Part shown: piece after piece, positions 8,830 through 17,360 of the stretch
How the letters are laid out: every line of letters starts with the position of its first letter
How positions within the stretch are numbered: position 1 is the first letter of the stretch
Source: Sporomusa sphaeroides DSM 2875
GTDB lineage: Bacteria > Bacillota > Negativicutes > Sporomusales > Sporomusaceae
Length of the DNA: 64,000 nt
Assembly: GCF_001941975.2 (NCBI RefSeq)
Contig: NZ_CP146991.1
Location: 1,303,501 to 1,367,500, forward strand
Direction: 5' to 3'
Position numbers and translations under genes: made by a program
Notes under the pieces: model-generated
Seen by the model: only the letters and a program-made list of their open reading frames with translations
Databases searched by the model: none
Told to the model about the DNA's origin: nothing

Positions 8830-8865
8830 CCGGCTTGTGGTACTCATGTGTGGCGCACAAACCGG
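8830..8865. repeat. CCGGCTTGTG/CACAAACCGG hairpin
   Basis: An approximately 9-bp stem with one bulge lies downstream of the ECF gene and past its terminator. On the minus strand it is followed by TCCTTTTG. It may be a second terminator. Confidence 0.35.
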
Positions 8866-8910
8866 CAGACCACGACTCCGCCGACTGAATGATATTATCA
8901 AGAAAGTACA

Positions 8911-8945
8911 TAAAAAGAGTCGATAATCGTAAGGTATCGACTCTT
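8911..8945 (-). terminator. terminator of the ECF S-component gene
   Basis: An 11-bp perfect stem AAGAGTCGATA/TATCGACTCTT is followed on the minus strand by a T-run and TATG. The site is 58 nt past the stop codon. Confidence 0.8.
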
Positions 8946-9002
8946 AATAGTTTAATACTATAACTGTTTCGAGACAAGGGTAAACTATGATAAAAGAACA
9001 AT

Positions 9003-9533
9003 TCAGCGGCTTCCTGCCCAGGTAAAAATGGCGCTATGTTTCCTTAATTTGAGCACAACAGGCAGGACAATGACTGACGCCACACCGATCTGAACAAGAT
9101 TACCGGGGATTGATGTCATCGGTATGAGCCAATTGCCATAAATAATCGCTTCGGCCCCATAATAACCAACTACCTTAATGATACAAGCCACCACCAAAGC
9201 CAGAACATAGGCCGTGAGCGTCTGATTCTTTTCGCAAATAGCGCCGACGGTATACCCCATAAGCCCGACAATAATCAGAGTAAAGGGCGCCCACAGAAAC
9301 CAGCCGCCCACCACATCAAAAAGGGCCATACCGATTCCCCCCGCCAAAGCTCCTAACCAGCGCCCATAAAGAATGGCAATAATGAATAAAGGCACATTCC
9401 CTAAATGAATTAATCCCCCGTTAGCGGCAACAGGCAAACGAACATTTACAAATACCGTACAAATAAAAACAAGAGCAATGCCCAAGGCCGCATAGACCAG
9501 TAGTTTTGTTTGATTTAAAGATCGTTGTTCCAT
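9003..9533 (-). CDS. ECF transporter S component
   Basis: 176 residues with about five to six hydrophobic helices. The sequence ANGGLIHLGNVPLFI followed by a GxxxGALAGGIGMALFD helix is characteristic of energy-coupling-factor substrate-binding (S) subunits. Family members bind a vitamin or precursor and use a shared EcfA/EcfA'/EcfT module encoded elsewhere; none is nearby. I cannot assign the substrate from the sequence. A Shine-Dalgarno GAAAGGTGG lies just upstream. The about 200-nt leader on the minus strand might hold a riboswitch, but I recognise no known class in it. Confidence 0.75.
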   Translation of the reverse strand: MEQRSLNQTKLLVYAALGIALVFICTVFVNVRLPVAANGGLIHLGNVPLFIIAILYGRWLGALAGGIGMALFDVVGGWFLWAPFTLIIVGLMGYTVGAICEKNQTLTAYVLALVVACIIKVVGYYGAEAIIYGNWLIPMTSIPGNLVQIGVASVIVLPVVLKLRKHSAIFTWAGSR

Positions 9534-9751
9534 ACCGGTTTTTCCACCTTTCTCATATTCTTAATCTTAAGTTTAGTATTGTCGATGAAATCACGCTGTT
9601 TTGCAAAGCATGTTTGTATTATAAAACAAATTTGGCACTGTTGAAATATACAGAATTTATATTTTTGCTAGGTACAGATGAGAGGGTGGAAGTGGGAAAG
9701 CTTGTTTTGTATACGAGCCAGTCATGGCAGACCGGAGAATTTGGCAATGAC

Positions 9752-9798
9752 GAAAAAAGCTTCAACCATTGTTGTTGAAATAAGGGTTGAAGCTTTTT
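9752..9798 (-). terminator. terminator of the AraC gene
   Basis: A 14-bp stem AAAAAGCTTCAACC/GGTTGAAGCTTTTT is followed by TTTTTTCG-type sequence on the minus strand, 4 nt past the stop codon. It is symmetrical enough to act both ways. Confidence 0.8.
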
Positions 9799-9801
9799 TA
9801 A

Positions 9802-10668
9802 CTATTTTTTTAAAACCGGCATCCATATCTCACTTTTAAAATTCGGTGCGGTTATATCTTTATGCTCGTTCCATAAAATCTCTGGTCCTTCTGCTAATTC
9901 ATAGTGTGAGGCGGGTAACCATTCGGAATAAATGCGTCCCCATACATCCTGAAGTGTCTCAGGAAAAGGTCCAACTGCCGTAAAGACGGCCCACGTTGCA
10001 GCAGGGACTTCAAGTGGCATCAGGTCGGCGGGACAGTCTTTAGTTGTCGCTACGCCAATATAATGGTCAAGTTCGCCTTTTTCCTCCATTCTGCCTTCGG
10101 AGAAGTTTGTAGATGCACTAATTAGCCCTGCAGGATCAATATTTGAAAGGCTTTTTAGTTTGGCTATTATCTCAATATCTAATGATTGCCACATAGCAGC
10201 AATATCAGGGTTAACCCCGTTAAAAACGATAGGAACTCTTTTTTTGATGCCAATGATACGAAAAGCTTCTTTTTTTACGATGCGATAGTTCATTTCGATA
10301 CCTCCTCTGATTGACAACTGAAAGGTCATCCGCGGATAGGCTTTTAATACCTGTCCATTGTTTTTAGCTTCAGACGGTGTTATACCGTGCAAACTTTGAA
10401 AAGCTCTGGTAAATGCATCTGGTGAATTGTATCCGTACTTAACGGCAACGTCAATGACCTTTATATCACTATTGATAAACTCAAATGCGGCAAGTGAAAG
10501 ACGTCTGCGGCGAATGTACTCCGATAATGTGACACTTGCCAGGAAAGAGAACATTCTTTTAAAATGATATTCCGAGCAACAAGCCTGTCTGGCTACCTCT
10601 TTAAAGTCGATATCACCAGCCAGGTTTTCTTCAATATACCGCAAGGCTGTATTCATTTTGTCAAGCAT
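9802..10668 (-). CDS. AraC-family regulator with GyrI-like effector domain
   Basis: 288 residues. The N-terminal about 100 residues carry two AraC helix-turn-helix motifs ([19 protein letters not shown] and [20 protein letters not shown]). Residues about 125-288 form a GyrI-like/SOUL effector-binding domain ([18 protein letters not shown] onwards, ending in SEIWMPVLK). This is the Rob/SoxS-like arrangement with DNA-binding domain first, common in regulators of multidrug or antibiotic responses. It is monocistronic between its terminator and a short upstream gap with an AGGAGG-type Shine-Dalgarno. The ligand and targets are not evident. Confidence 0.88.
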   Translation of the reverse strand: MLDKMNTALRYIEENLAGDIDFKEVARQACCSEYHFKRMFSFLASVTLSEYIRRRRLSLAAFEFINSDIKVIDVAVKYGYNSPDAFTRAFQSLHGITPSEAKNNGQVLKAYPRMTFQLSIRGGIEMNYRIVKKEAFRIIGIKKRVPIVFNGVNPDIAAMWQSLDIEIIAKLKSLSNIDPAGLISASTNFSEGRMEEKGELDHYIGVATTKDCPADLMPLEVPAATWAVFTAVGPFPETLQDVWGRIYSEWLPASHYELAEGPEILWNEHKDITAPNFKSEIWMPVLKK

Positions 10669-10797
10669 ATTTATGACCTCCTTACATCAATAAGAATAGC
10701 AGAAAACAAATCGGCCTATCCGACAATTCATGCACAGTTATGCAGGGGTCAAATATAAACGCAGTTTGAATACAAATTATTCTGCATTAATACTCAA

Positions 10798-10832
10798 TTA
10801 AATTGCCGCCCACCTAAAGGTGAAGCGGCAAT
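10798..10832 (-). terminator. terminator of the coat-protein pair
   Basis: Nested stems ATTGCCGC/GCGGCAAT and CACCT/AGGTG are followed on the minus strand by TTTAATT. Confidence 0.6.
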
Positions 10833-10862
10833 AAGTTGTACATGGTAAAGGTAACAATCTTC

Positions 10863-11165
10863 TTAATGAGCTTTAAAAGAGGACAAGGACTCTTGTACAA
10901 CTGTTGAAAGTTGGTTTTCTGGCTGGTCATATGGATTTACCCATTTCTTCTGAATCATATAGTTCATGATTCCCTCATGTCCTGTCAGGCTTTGGGAACA
11001 ATATCCTGCCAAAAAAGCACGAACCTCAGGGGTAGTTGCTGTTAAGGCTGCCGAAAAATAGGCTTGTGCCGTGGCGGCTGCACCGTATGTAGAGTTATAG
11101 GCAATAATTTTATCAGCAGATTCACCCGTGCTTCCGGAAAAAATTGATCCTATCAGTGAAGCCAT
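10863..11165 (-). CDS. CotF-like spore coat protein
   Basis: 100 residues resembling the helical CotF/ferritin-like coat family: AFLAGYCSQSLTGHEGIMNYMIQKKWVNPYDQPE, with the W-x-N-P-Y-D end typical of CotF-type C-termini. It overlaps the upstream partner by one base (TAATG), indicating translational coupling. Such proteins are made in the mother cell and deposited in the spore coat. Its presence supports a spore-forming host. No sigma-E or sigma-K promoter could be assigned with confidence. Confidence 0.65.
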   Translation of the reverse strand: MASLIGSIFSGSTGESADKIIAYNSTYGAAATAQAYFSAALTATTPEVRAFLAGYCSQSLTGHEGIMNYMIQKKWVNPYDQPENQLSTVVQESLSSFKAH

Positions 11166-11416
11166 TACTGTACCTCCCCACTTACCTGAGTTTGCTTTTC
11201 AAGTCCATATCCGGCAGTTGTAATTTTGTTTTCCACCACGAATTGTTGTAGCCCTGCCACCCTGGCCTGCGTTGCTGCAATCCCCGCCTGTGTCATGGTT
11301 TTTAGCTGCTCATCAGATATTGCCATCAAACTAGCTTGAGCTACCGTTAGAGCGTTGGTTTCCATCTCTAGAAGTTTTGCTAACGACAATACTTCTACGG
11401 GAGTCAGTTGGCGCAC
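11165..11416 (-). CDS. CotF-like spore coat protein, N-terminal-domain partner
   Basis: 83 residues, mostly helical (LTPVEVLSLAKLLEMETNALTVAQASLMAISDEQL), resembling the N-terminal half of CotF-type proteins. The start chosen is the GTG at 11416, because AAGGAGG lies 7 nt upstream; a TTG at 11434 would put the ribosome-binding site inside the gene. It is immediately followed by, and overlaps by one base, the second CotF-like gene. Together the two halves correspond to one larger coat protein or form a heteromer. Confidence 0.6.
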   Translation of the reverse strand: MRQLTPVEVLSLAKLLEMETNALTVAQASLMAISDEQLKTMTQAGIAATQARVAGLQQFVVENKITTAGYGLEKQTQVSGEVQ

Positions 11417-11509
11417 GTGAATTCCTCCTTGCAATTTATTCAGGATATTTTATATCTTTCCTAAAACCTAAATAAATATAACTAAAAATGTATCACCAAG
11501 GATATGCTC

Positions 11510-11776
11510 TTACATATTTAAAAATTGCTGTGTGTAACATCCCCATAACAATATGCAGCAACTACCGGTTTGAATATAGCGAATTAATTTACGCAGTTTA
11601 CCGCAGTTTAAACTATCCTGTATACCAGGCTGCGGCATATCTCCGTGTATAATTTCTTGCGCTGCATTCAAAGCCACCTGATACTTTTTCTGGGTTAAGC
11701 TGCCAGAGTTGTTTTGCCCACCAGTAAGCGATGTACGTTCTCGCCTATGTATAGATTTTAATCCGCTGTCTTTCAT
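11510..11776 (-). CDS. hypothetical small protein
   Basis: 88 residues, basic N-terminus, beginning MKDSGLKSIHRRERTSLTGG, with a Cys-rich hydrophobic C-terminus (GSCCILLWGCYTQQF). AAAGGGGCGG precedes the ATG, so translation is plausible. I recognise no family. It is divergent from the LysR gene and upstream of the coat pair; LysR regulators often control the divergent neighbour, so it may be its target. It could be a small spore or stress protein. Confidence 0.4.
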   Translation of the reverse strand: MKDSGLKSIHRRERTSLTGGQNNSGSLTQKKYQVALNAAQEIIHGDMPQPGIQDSLNCGKLRKLIRYIQTGSCCILLWGCYTQQFLNM

Positions 11777-11904
11777 AAAATCCGCCCCTTTGTTTATTTT
11801 ATAAATGGATGTAGTTGTAGTATAATCATTATTAACATTAAAAAAAAATATTAAATATCAATAATTTCATATATTAGATATATAGATGAGGGGATTTATT
11901 AGAC

Positions 11905-12819
11905 ATGGAACTTCGGCAGTTAAAATATTTCCAACTGGTTTGCCAATTAGGTAGTATAACGAACGCAGCCGAACAAGCTCACATTGCCCAACCTGCAATG
12001 TCAATTGCAATTCAGAAGCTGGAAGAAGAGCTGGGAGTACAACTATTAGACCGCAGCCAGAAGAAAATTAAAGTGACTTCTGCAGGTTGCGTTTTTTTGA
12101 AGAGAGTGGGAGACATTCTGACCAGAGTAGAGAATTCCGTTCTGGAGATGAAAGATTATGGCAGCTTTCACCGGGAGAATCTGCGCATAGGAATACCGCC
12201 TATGCTGGGAGCAATGTTATTTCCTTATATATTTAGCAAATTTCAAAAAGAACACCCTTATTTGTATATTACCGTTATTGAAGAGGGGTCTCTGACTATT
12301 GCCGGCATGCTTGAAAAAGGAGAGCTTGATATTGGCATTATAATTATTTCGAATTTGTCGCCTCAGTTAGATACGATATCTATTACGACAAGTGAAGTAT
12401 TTGTCTGCTTACCTATAGGTCATCCCCTTACCCAGCTCTCACGCATTCCATTACAAGAACTAAGGGGCGAGCAATTTCTTTTATTTAAAGAAGATACCTT
12501 TTCCCATCAACTTGTCGTTGAAGAATGTACGAAGAACCAGTTCTCGCCTCGTATAGTTGTTTCGTCCAGCCAGATAGAAACAATAATAGGTTTAGTCGAG
12601 CAGGGAGTTGGGATCACCTTTTTACTTGAACCTATTGCCAGAAAACATTCTAATGTTGCCAGCCTTCCGTTGGCCAATTCACTATCTGTTACAGCAGGGC
12701 TTGCCTGGAACAAAAATCGTTATTTATCGAACGCTACACAGGCATTTATCAGCGCAATACAGAATTTCTCCGAGCAATTTACAGGGGAGAAAACAGATAC
12801 TTCTCAAAAAAACATTTGA
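11905..12819 (+). CDS. LysR-family transcriptional regulator
   Basis: 304 residues. The N-terminal winged HTH (residues 1-60: MELRQLKYFQLVCQLGSI, then AEQAHIAQPAMSIAIQKLEEELG) is followed by a two-lobe LysR substrate-binding domain (from about 90). The best hit by eye is the CynR/CidR-like group. The gene is divergent from the 88-residue hypothetical across a 128-bp AT-rich spacer that likely contains its operator (T-N11-A type). The effector is unknown. Confidence 0.9.
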   Translation: MELRQLKYFQLVCQLGSITNAAEQAHIAQPAMSIAIQKLEEELGVQLLDRSQKKIKVTSAGCVFLKRVGDILTRVENSVLEMKDYGSFHRENLRIGIPPMLGAMLFPYIFSKFQKEHPYLYITVIEEGSLTIAGMLEKGELDIGIIIISNLSPQLDTISITTSEVFVCLPIGHPLTQLSRIPLQELRGEQFLLFKEDTFSHQLVVEECTKNQFSPRIVVSSSQIETIIGLVEQGVGITFLLEPIARKHSNVASLPLANSLSVTAGLAWNKNRYLSNATQAFISAIQNFSEQFTGEKTDTSQKNI

Positions 12820-12918
12820 CTCTCTCGGTACTGGAGGGTTTATATTTTATCTAAAAAGGATAACAGTCTAACGGTAATTAGCAATCATTTGTCAATTTAT
12901 TTTTATGTTGGTGACAGA

Positions 12919-13125
12919 ATGAAGAATATGTATGCAATTGGTGATATGTCAAAAATTCATAATGTGCCCATTAGAACTTTACGTTATTATGATAAAATTG
13001 GGTTATTCAAGCCTAGTTTCGTAGATCAAGGAACCGGATACAGGTATTATTCAACAGAGCAGTTTGAACAGTTGAACATTATCAAGTATTTGAAATCAAG
13101 AGAATCGCCCATTGTATCAGTATAA
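12919..13125 (+). pseudogene. truncated MerR-family regulator
   Basis: 68 codons covering only the MerR winged-helix domain: MYAIGDMSKIHNVPIRTLRYYDKIGLFKPSF, then TGYRYYSTEQFEQLNIIKYLKS. The frame ends after SPIVSV, where the dimerisation helix and effector domain should follow; full-length relatives such as BmrR/BltR are about 270 residues. The start is the ATG at 12919. The loss of the rest suggests a deletion, and a GC-rich GGGCGGCC with a T-run follows the stop. A short standalone DNA-binding repressor cannot be excluded. Confidence 0.7.
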
Positions 13126-13251
13126 ATGAGGGCGGCCTTTTTTTCTTTGTAAGCGTCAACTAATAGATTGAATTATTTTTTGCAGGAGTTTTTCATTTTA
13201 CTGGAGTATTGTGTACTATAGTGTCTAAGAGCGTTGTTGAGGTGAACAGAA

Positions 13252-13878
13252 ATGTATGAATACATTATGGGCCTAATTGTAGTATTTTTGCTTATTTGGT
13301 TTGCCTGGAAATATTCTTCTCGGCATACAAATATACCGTGTCCATCCTGGCTTTACTGGCTTGTTGAGTTAGAAAACCCTTTTGCGAAAGGATGTCAATC
13401 AGCGGTTATAATTACTGGTCTTAATGTTAAAAGAGGAATGACAATACTTGATATTGGATGTGGTCCGGGCAGGCTAAGCATACCGCTAGCAAAAGCGGTT
13501 GGGGAACAAGGCCGAATTATTTCAATTGATATTCAAACTGAAATGCTAAACATAGTCCAACAAAAGGCCGAGAGGGAAAACATTAAAAACATCAGTGTTG
13601 TTAATATTCCCATGGGAGAAGGTAAACTTTGTGATTATAGTGCAGACGGGGCAGTAATGGCCGCTGTACTTGGTGAGATTCCTAACAGGGCTAGTGCCCT
13701 TGAAGAAATATATAAATCCTTAAAACCTGATGGAATTCTTGCAATCGCGGAAACAATTTTTGATCCCCATTACCAAAGTAAGCAAACCATATTGAATTTA
13801 GTCCAACCAATCGGATTTTCACAAGTCGATTTTATTGGGAACAAAATAGCGTTTACAATATATTTAAAGAAGATATAA
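13252..13878 (+). CDS. class I SAM-dependent methyltransferase with N-terminal membrane anchor
   Basis: 208 residues. A hydrophobic N-terminal helix (IMGLIVVFLLIWFAWKY) precedes a Rossmann methyltransferase domain with motif I LDIGCGPGRLS and the post-I acidic residue in SIDIQTEML. Overall it looks like a ubiE/arsenite-methyltransferase-like small enzyme. The substrate is unknown; the membrane anchor suggests a lipid or membrane-associated acceptor. GAGGTG precedes the ATG. It is upstream of a CGGC-domain protein gene. Confidence 0.8.
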   Translation: MYEYIMGLIVVFLLIWFAWKYSSRHTNIPCPSWLYWLVELENPFAKGCQSAVIITGLNVKRGMTILDIGCGPGRLSIPLAKAVGEQGRIISIDIQTEMLNIVQQKAERENIKNISVVNIPMGEGKLCDYSADGAVMAAVLGEIPNRASALEEIYKSLKPDGILAIAETIFDPHYQSKQTILNLVQPIGFSQVDFIGNKIAFTIYLKKI

Positions 13879-14085
13879 TATGGGAAGCGAAATTCAGTTA
13901 TAAAATACCTGAAAGAAGCGTTAATTTTGATGATAGAGGGATTCCAATAAAGACTCTTGTTAAATTTGTATGAATTTGGCAGGAGCTTTGGGAGTTTGTG
14001 GCAAATATTACAAAGAAGTAAGTAATAAAGTTTCGTATCTTGTTCGATGGAACAGTCGCATTGTTTATGCAAAGGAGGTGTAACA

Positions 14086-14514
14086 GTGAGAATTGGCATT
14101 TTAACTTGCTCTGCAGCAACTCAGGATTCGGGGTGCTCATCAGTTAGTTGTCTTCATGATTTAAGAAAGAGAAAAGGGGCATTTGAAAGGTACAGTAATG
14201 ATCAAACACTTGACCTAATTGGTATTATCAACTGTGCTGGATGTCCAACTTTAGCCGGTCCAGAAAAACTATTGAGTAGAGTTCGTTCATTAGCAGAATT
14301 CCGGGTTGATGCGATTCATTTTTCATATTGCATTGACGCTCTATGCCCTTATAAGTCAAAGTATCAGGCATTAATAAAAGAGAATTTTCCTGTAATCGAC
14401 GTTATAATTGGAACTCACGAAGCGCATGTGACGCATGAACAATTTCGGGAAAGTGTTAAAGGCTTATTCTGCCAGCCAAAGCGAACAATGGTGGAGGTTA
14501 TAAAAGGAAAGTAG
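14086..14514 (+). CDS. CGGC-domain protein (putative metal-binding)
   Basis: 142 residues. The GTG start at 14086 is preferred: AAAGGAGG lies 7 nt upstream, while the ATG at 14047 lacks a site. The Cys-rich sequence has INCAGCPTLAG in place of the CGGC signature and a second cluster (SYCIDALCPY) with a final QPKRTMVEVI, matching the small CGGC family thought to bind metal. It lies between a methyltransferase and catalase, separated from catalase by a strong terminator. Confidence 0.7.
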   Translation: MRIGILTCSAATQDSGCSSVSCLHDLRKRKGAFERYSNDQTLDLIGIINCAGCPTLAGPEKLLSRVRSLAEFRVDAIHFSYCIDALCPYKSKYQALIKENFPVIDVIIGTHEAHVTHEQFRESVKGLFCQPKRTMVEVIKGK

Positions 14515-14540
14515 TTACCAACCCAAGGAGCGGTGGTTGC

Positions 14541-14600
14541 AAAAATTCAAGGATAACCTTTGTCAATCCGCTGACGAAGGCTATCCTTGAATTTTTCAAA
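14541..14600 (+). terminator. long terminator after the CGGC gene
   Basis: Arms AAAAATTCAAGGATA and TATCCTTGAATTTTT, extended inside by further pairs, form a near-perfect 24-bp hairpin ending in TTTTT. Confidence 0.85.
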
Positions 14601-14725
14601 GGAATCGGAGAACATAGCCATAGTCTTCTTACACCTTTTCAGCCTTCAGCCAGTTTATTGGTCGACATCCCCGTCCATAGGTCATTATTAATCTCGCCGG
14701 TGGTCTCAATTTACTCAAAAATTAA

Positions 14726-14747
14726 TATAAATCATATAGGATTTATA
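14726..14747. promoter_or_regulatory. inverted repeat upstream of catalase
   Basis: Eight-bp arms TATAAATC/GATTTATA with a 6-nt centre lie just before the Shine-Dalgarno (GGAGGAG) of the catalase gene. The AT-rich arms are compatible with an operator for a PerR-like Fur-family regulator, but the match to the PerR box is weak. Confidence 0.4.
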
Positions 14748-14766
14748 ATTTAGGAGGAGACTGCTT

Positions 14767-16218
14767 ATGGCGAAACGCTATCTCACCAGCAATCAGGGAA
14801 CTCCTGTTACCGATGATCAAAATTCATTAACTGTAGGTGAACGGGGGCCCATATTACTTGAGGATATAGTTTTACTGGAAAAGATTACACATTTCAACAG
14901 GGAGAGAATTCCTGAAAGAGTATTACATGCTAAAGGAGCCGGAGCTTTTGGTTTTTTTGTACCCTATCAATCAATGGCTTCATTAACTAAGGCAAAATTC
15001 CTACAAGATCCTGAGAAGAAAACACCTGTTTTTGTTAGGTTTTCAATAGCAGGCAGTTCTCTTGGCGGCGCAGATACAGTGCGGGATATCAGGGGCTTTG
15101 CTGTTAAATTTTATACAGAAGAAGGTAATTATGACCTTATTGGCAATCATCTTCCTGTGTTTCCTATTAGAGATCCTATGCGGTTTACGGATCTTATTCA
15201 TGCTTTAAAACCGAACCCGGTTAATAATATCAGGGGAGGACCGACAGAAGCCAGCCGGTTCTGGGATTTTATGTCGTTAAGGCCGGAGTCTATGAATTTT
15301 CTTACCTATCTGTTTTCGGATAATGGGATTATCAAAAGCTACAGAACCATCCAAGGATATGGAGTCAACACCTATTCGTGGGTTAATTTATGCGGGGAAG
15401 AGGTGTATGTTAAGTATCACTGGGAACCCTGTGCAGGGGTTGAATACATAGATAGCAAGACCGCAGCTCAACTTGCAGGCACAGACCCTGACGTAGCAAG
15501 CCGGGATTTGTTCGATACCATTGCTGCAGGGCATACAGTCGAATTCGAAATGCGTGTACAGATAATGAACGTTGAGGCTGAATGCGAGCAGACGTTTGAT
15601 CCCTTGGATCCTACTAAGATTTGGCCGGAAAACTTGTTTCCATTAATGCCGGTAGGCAGAATGGTGCTAAATAAAAATCCTGAGAATTTTTTTGTTGAAG
15701 TCGAGCAATCAGCCTTTTCGCCGGCGGCTATTGTACCGGGAATAGCTTTTTCGAATGACAGAATTCTACAAGGCCGTACTTTTCCCTATGGAGATACTCA
15801 AAGATATCGCATAGGTGTAAATTATTTACAACTTCCAACAAATATGCCTAGAAGTCCGGTTGACAATATGATGCAGGACGGAGATATGCAAACCATGTAT
15901 AATCAAGGTATTGTCAATTATTTACCCAATACTTTAGCTGGCGGGATGCCTATGGAGGCACCTCAGCAAGGAAAACCTGCTGAGAATTTCGCTTCAGGTA
16001 ATATAGCCCGGCACGAACTAACAGGCGACGATTATTATCAAGCCAGGAGTAGATATCGAACTATGTCTGCAGCGGAAAGGAAACGTTTAGTTTCTAATAT
16101 CGTAGAAAATCTAAGTCAAGCGTATGAGCCTATTCAAAGGAGGGCGGTTGAACAGTTTTTGCGGGTAGATAACGAATTTGGCAGCAGAATCGCACAGGGA
16201 ATAAATTTGATCATATAA
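14767..16218 (+). CDS. katA: catalase, small-subunit clade (KatA-like)
   Basis: 483 residues, normal length for clade 3 haem catalases; decomposes hydrogen peroxide to water and oxygen in the cytoplasm. The distal His is in RVLHAKGAGAFGFF and the distal Asn in YDLIGNHLPVFPIRD. The proximal haem Tyr is in the conserved RTFPYGDTQRYRIGVN (R-x-F-x-Y-x-D-T-x-x-x-R). The start follows GGAGGAG. The intervening Gly-rich loop (SSLGGADTVRDIRGFAVKFY) matches the family. A possible operator lies immediately upstream, fitting peroxide-inducible control. The gene ends before a dispersed hairpin and is probably monocistronic. For an anaerobe, catalase points to oxygen tolerance during sporulation or aeration. 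Confidence 0.95.
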   Translation: MAKRYLTSNQGTPVTDDQNSLTVGERGPILLEDIVLLEKITHFNRERIPERVLHAKGAGAFGFFVPYQSMASLTKAKFLQDPEKKTPVFVRFSIAGSSLGGADTVRDIRGFAVKFYTEEGNYDLIGNHLPVFPIRDPMRFTDLIHALKPNPVNNIRGGPTEASRFWDFMSLRPESMNFLTYLFSDNGIIKSYRTIQGYGVNTYSWVNLCGEEVYVKYHWEPCAGVEYIDSKTAAQLAGTDPDVASRDLFDTIAAGHTVEFEMRVQIMNVEAECEQTFDPLDPTKIWPENLFPLMPVGRMVLNKNPENFFVEVEQSAFSPAAIVPGIAFSNDRILQGRTFPYGDTQRYRIGVNYLQLPTNMPRSPVDNMMQDGDMQTMYNQGIVNYLPNTLAGGMPMEAPQQGKPAENFASGNIARHELTGDDYYQARSRYRTMSAAERKRLVSNIVENLSQAYEPIQRRAVEQFLRVDNEFGSRIAQGINLII

Positions 16219-16280
16219 AATGCTACCGACCAAAACTGTCTAAGTGATTCTAAGACTTAGGGGGTGATTAGCGGATGATA

Positions 16281-16324
16281 GTAAAATAGACATTGGTCAC
16301 CCTGCTGACTAATGTCTATTTTAC
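16281..16324. repeat. dispersed hairpin, TAAAATAGACATTGGTCA family
   Basis: A stem of about 19 bp with one mismatch, arms GTAAAATAGACATTGGTCA and its complement, around a 6-nt loop. A second copy of the same design is at 24206-24245 and a weaker relative at 33181-33213. It could act as a terminator for catalase. Confidence 0.65.
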
Positions 16325-16500
16325 ATTCGACTATCTAATGACTTTGGCGAGCGCTTTGTGGAACTGTCCCCAAACCCTGAAAATTTTTCTATCTTTGTCA
16401 TATTTTTGACACAATTAAAATGTATAGTATGAGAGATAACTTATAACCTATCCCTTAATTTTTGCAAAACAGAATATATCCAATTGAAAAGAGGAATCTT

Positions 16501-17268
16501 ATGTTAAGAAAACTTATCCCAATATGTACTGCACTTATTATTGCTCTGTCAGGCGTAACCGTCAGTGCATCACCGGCTTTGGAAAAAGAAATAATGAATG
16601 ATTTGAAACAGTTTAACGGACAAGTTGGCGTATACGCCAAAAACTTAAAAACGAAAAAAACGATAAAATATAACCAGGATACGGTTTTTCCTACGGCCTC
16701 CACAAGTAAGCTGATTGTGGCTTTGGCTACATACAAATATCTTTATCCCAAAGCGCCGTCCTATAAACAAAATGAGTATGATCAAGCCATTGATCTAATG
16801 ATAAAAGTAAGTGATAACAATACGTTTAACAAATTACTGAATGAGTTTGATACAACCAAAAAAGACGGATTTAATAAAGTCCAGCGGGATTTACGGTTAA
16901 ATAAGACGAAAATCCATAATGAACAGGCGTTTAAAAAATACAATTATCATAGCGTAACAACACCTTATGAAATGTCCAAGGTTCTTGAGTCCATATACAA
17001 GGAAAAATATGTTGACAAAAAAAATGTGCGGCGGTTAAAAAATAACCTGGCCAACACAATCTTCCACGATGAGATTCCCCGCTATATGCAGGTACCAGTA
17101 TTTCATAAAGTGGGGGAGCTGGATGATGTGCTTTGTGATGTGGGTATTGTTCAGGACGGACATGAGCCAATTTTAATTAGTTTTTACACCCGCACAGGTA
17201 ACCATAGCTATTCCAGTGACTTTATTGCAAATGTATCAGCAAAACTCTACAATGCGTTACGGAGGTAA
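16501..17268 (+). CDS. class A beta-lactamase-like serine hydrolase, secreted
   Basis: 255 residues with a signal peptide (LIPICTALIIALSGVTVSASP). It carries the penicilloyl-serine transferase motifs STSK (Ser67 nucleophile, Lys70), SDN (104-106) and KVG (203-205) in place of KTG. The active-site Ser-x-x-Lys and Ser-Asp-Asn spacing match class A. No Omega-loop Glu in an E-x-x-L-N context is visible, so it may be a divergent carboxypeptidase-like or degraded-activity relative rather than a resistance enzyme. The ATG at 16501 is preferred, with AGAGG upstream; the in-frame ATG at 16462 would disrupt the signal peptide. Promoter TTGACA-like sequence is possible in the AT-rich leader. Confidence 0.75.
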   Translation: MLRKLIPICTALIIALSGVTVSASPALEKEIMNDLKQFNGQVGVYAKNLKTKKTIKYNQDTVFPTASTSKLIVALATYKYLYPKAPSYKQNEYDQAIDLMIKVSDNNTFNKLLNEFDTTKKDGFNKVQRDLRLNKTKIHNEQAFKKYNYHSVTTPYEMSKVLESIYKEKYVDKKNVRRLKNNLANTIFHDEIPRYMQVPVFHKVGELDDVLCDVGIVQDGHEPILISFYTRTGNHSYSSDFIANVSAKLYNALRR

Positions 17269-17360
17269 ATGCGAAGGACATCCTTTCTTGATCTTTTGCA
17301 TACTGCCAAGTATGTGGTATATTAACTTATAACTATGCTTAAGTGAAATGAGGATAATCT

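Noticed and set aside
9506-9778. 90-residue plus-strand frame upstream of the ECF gene
   Set aside because: It starts inside the ECF gene, has poor codon usage, and covers the leader and a terminator hairpin.
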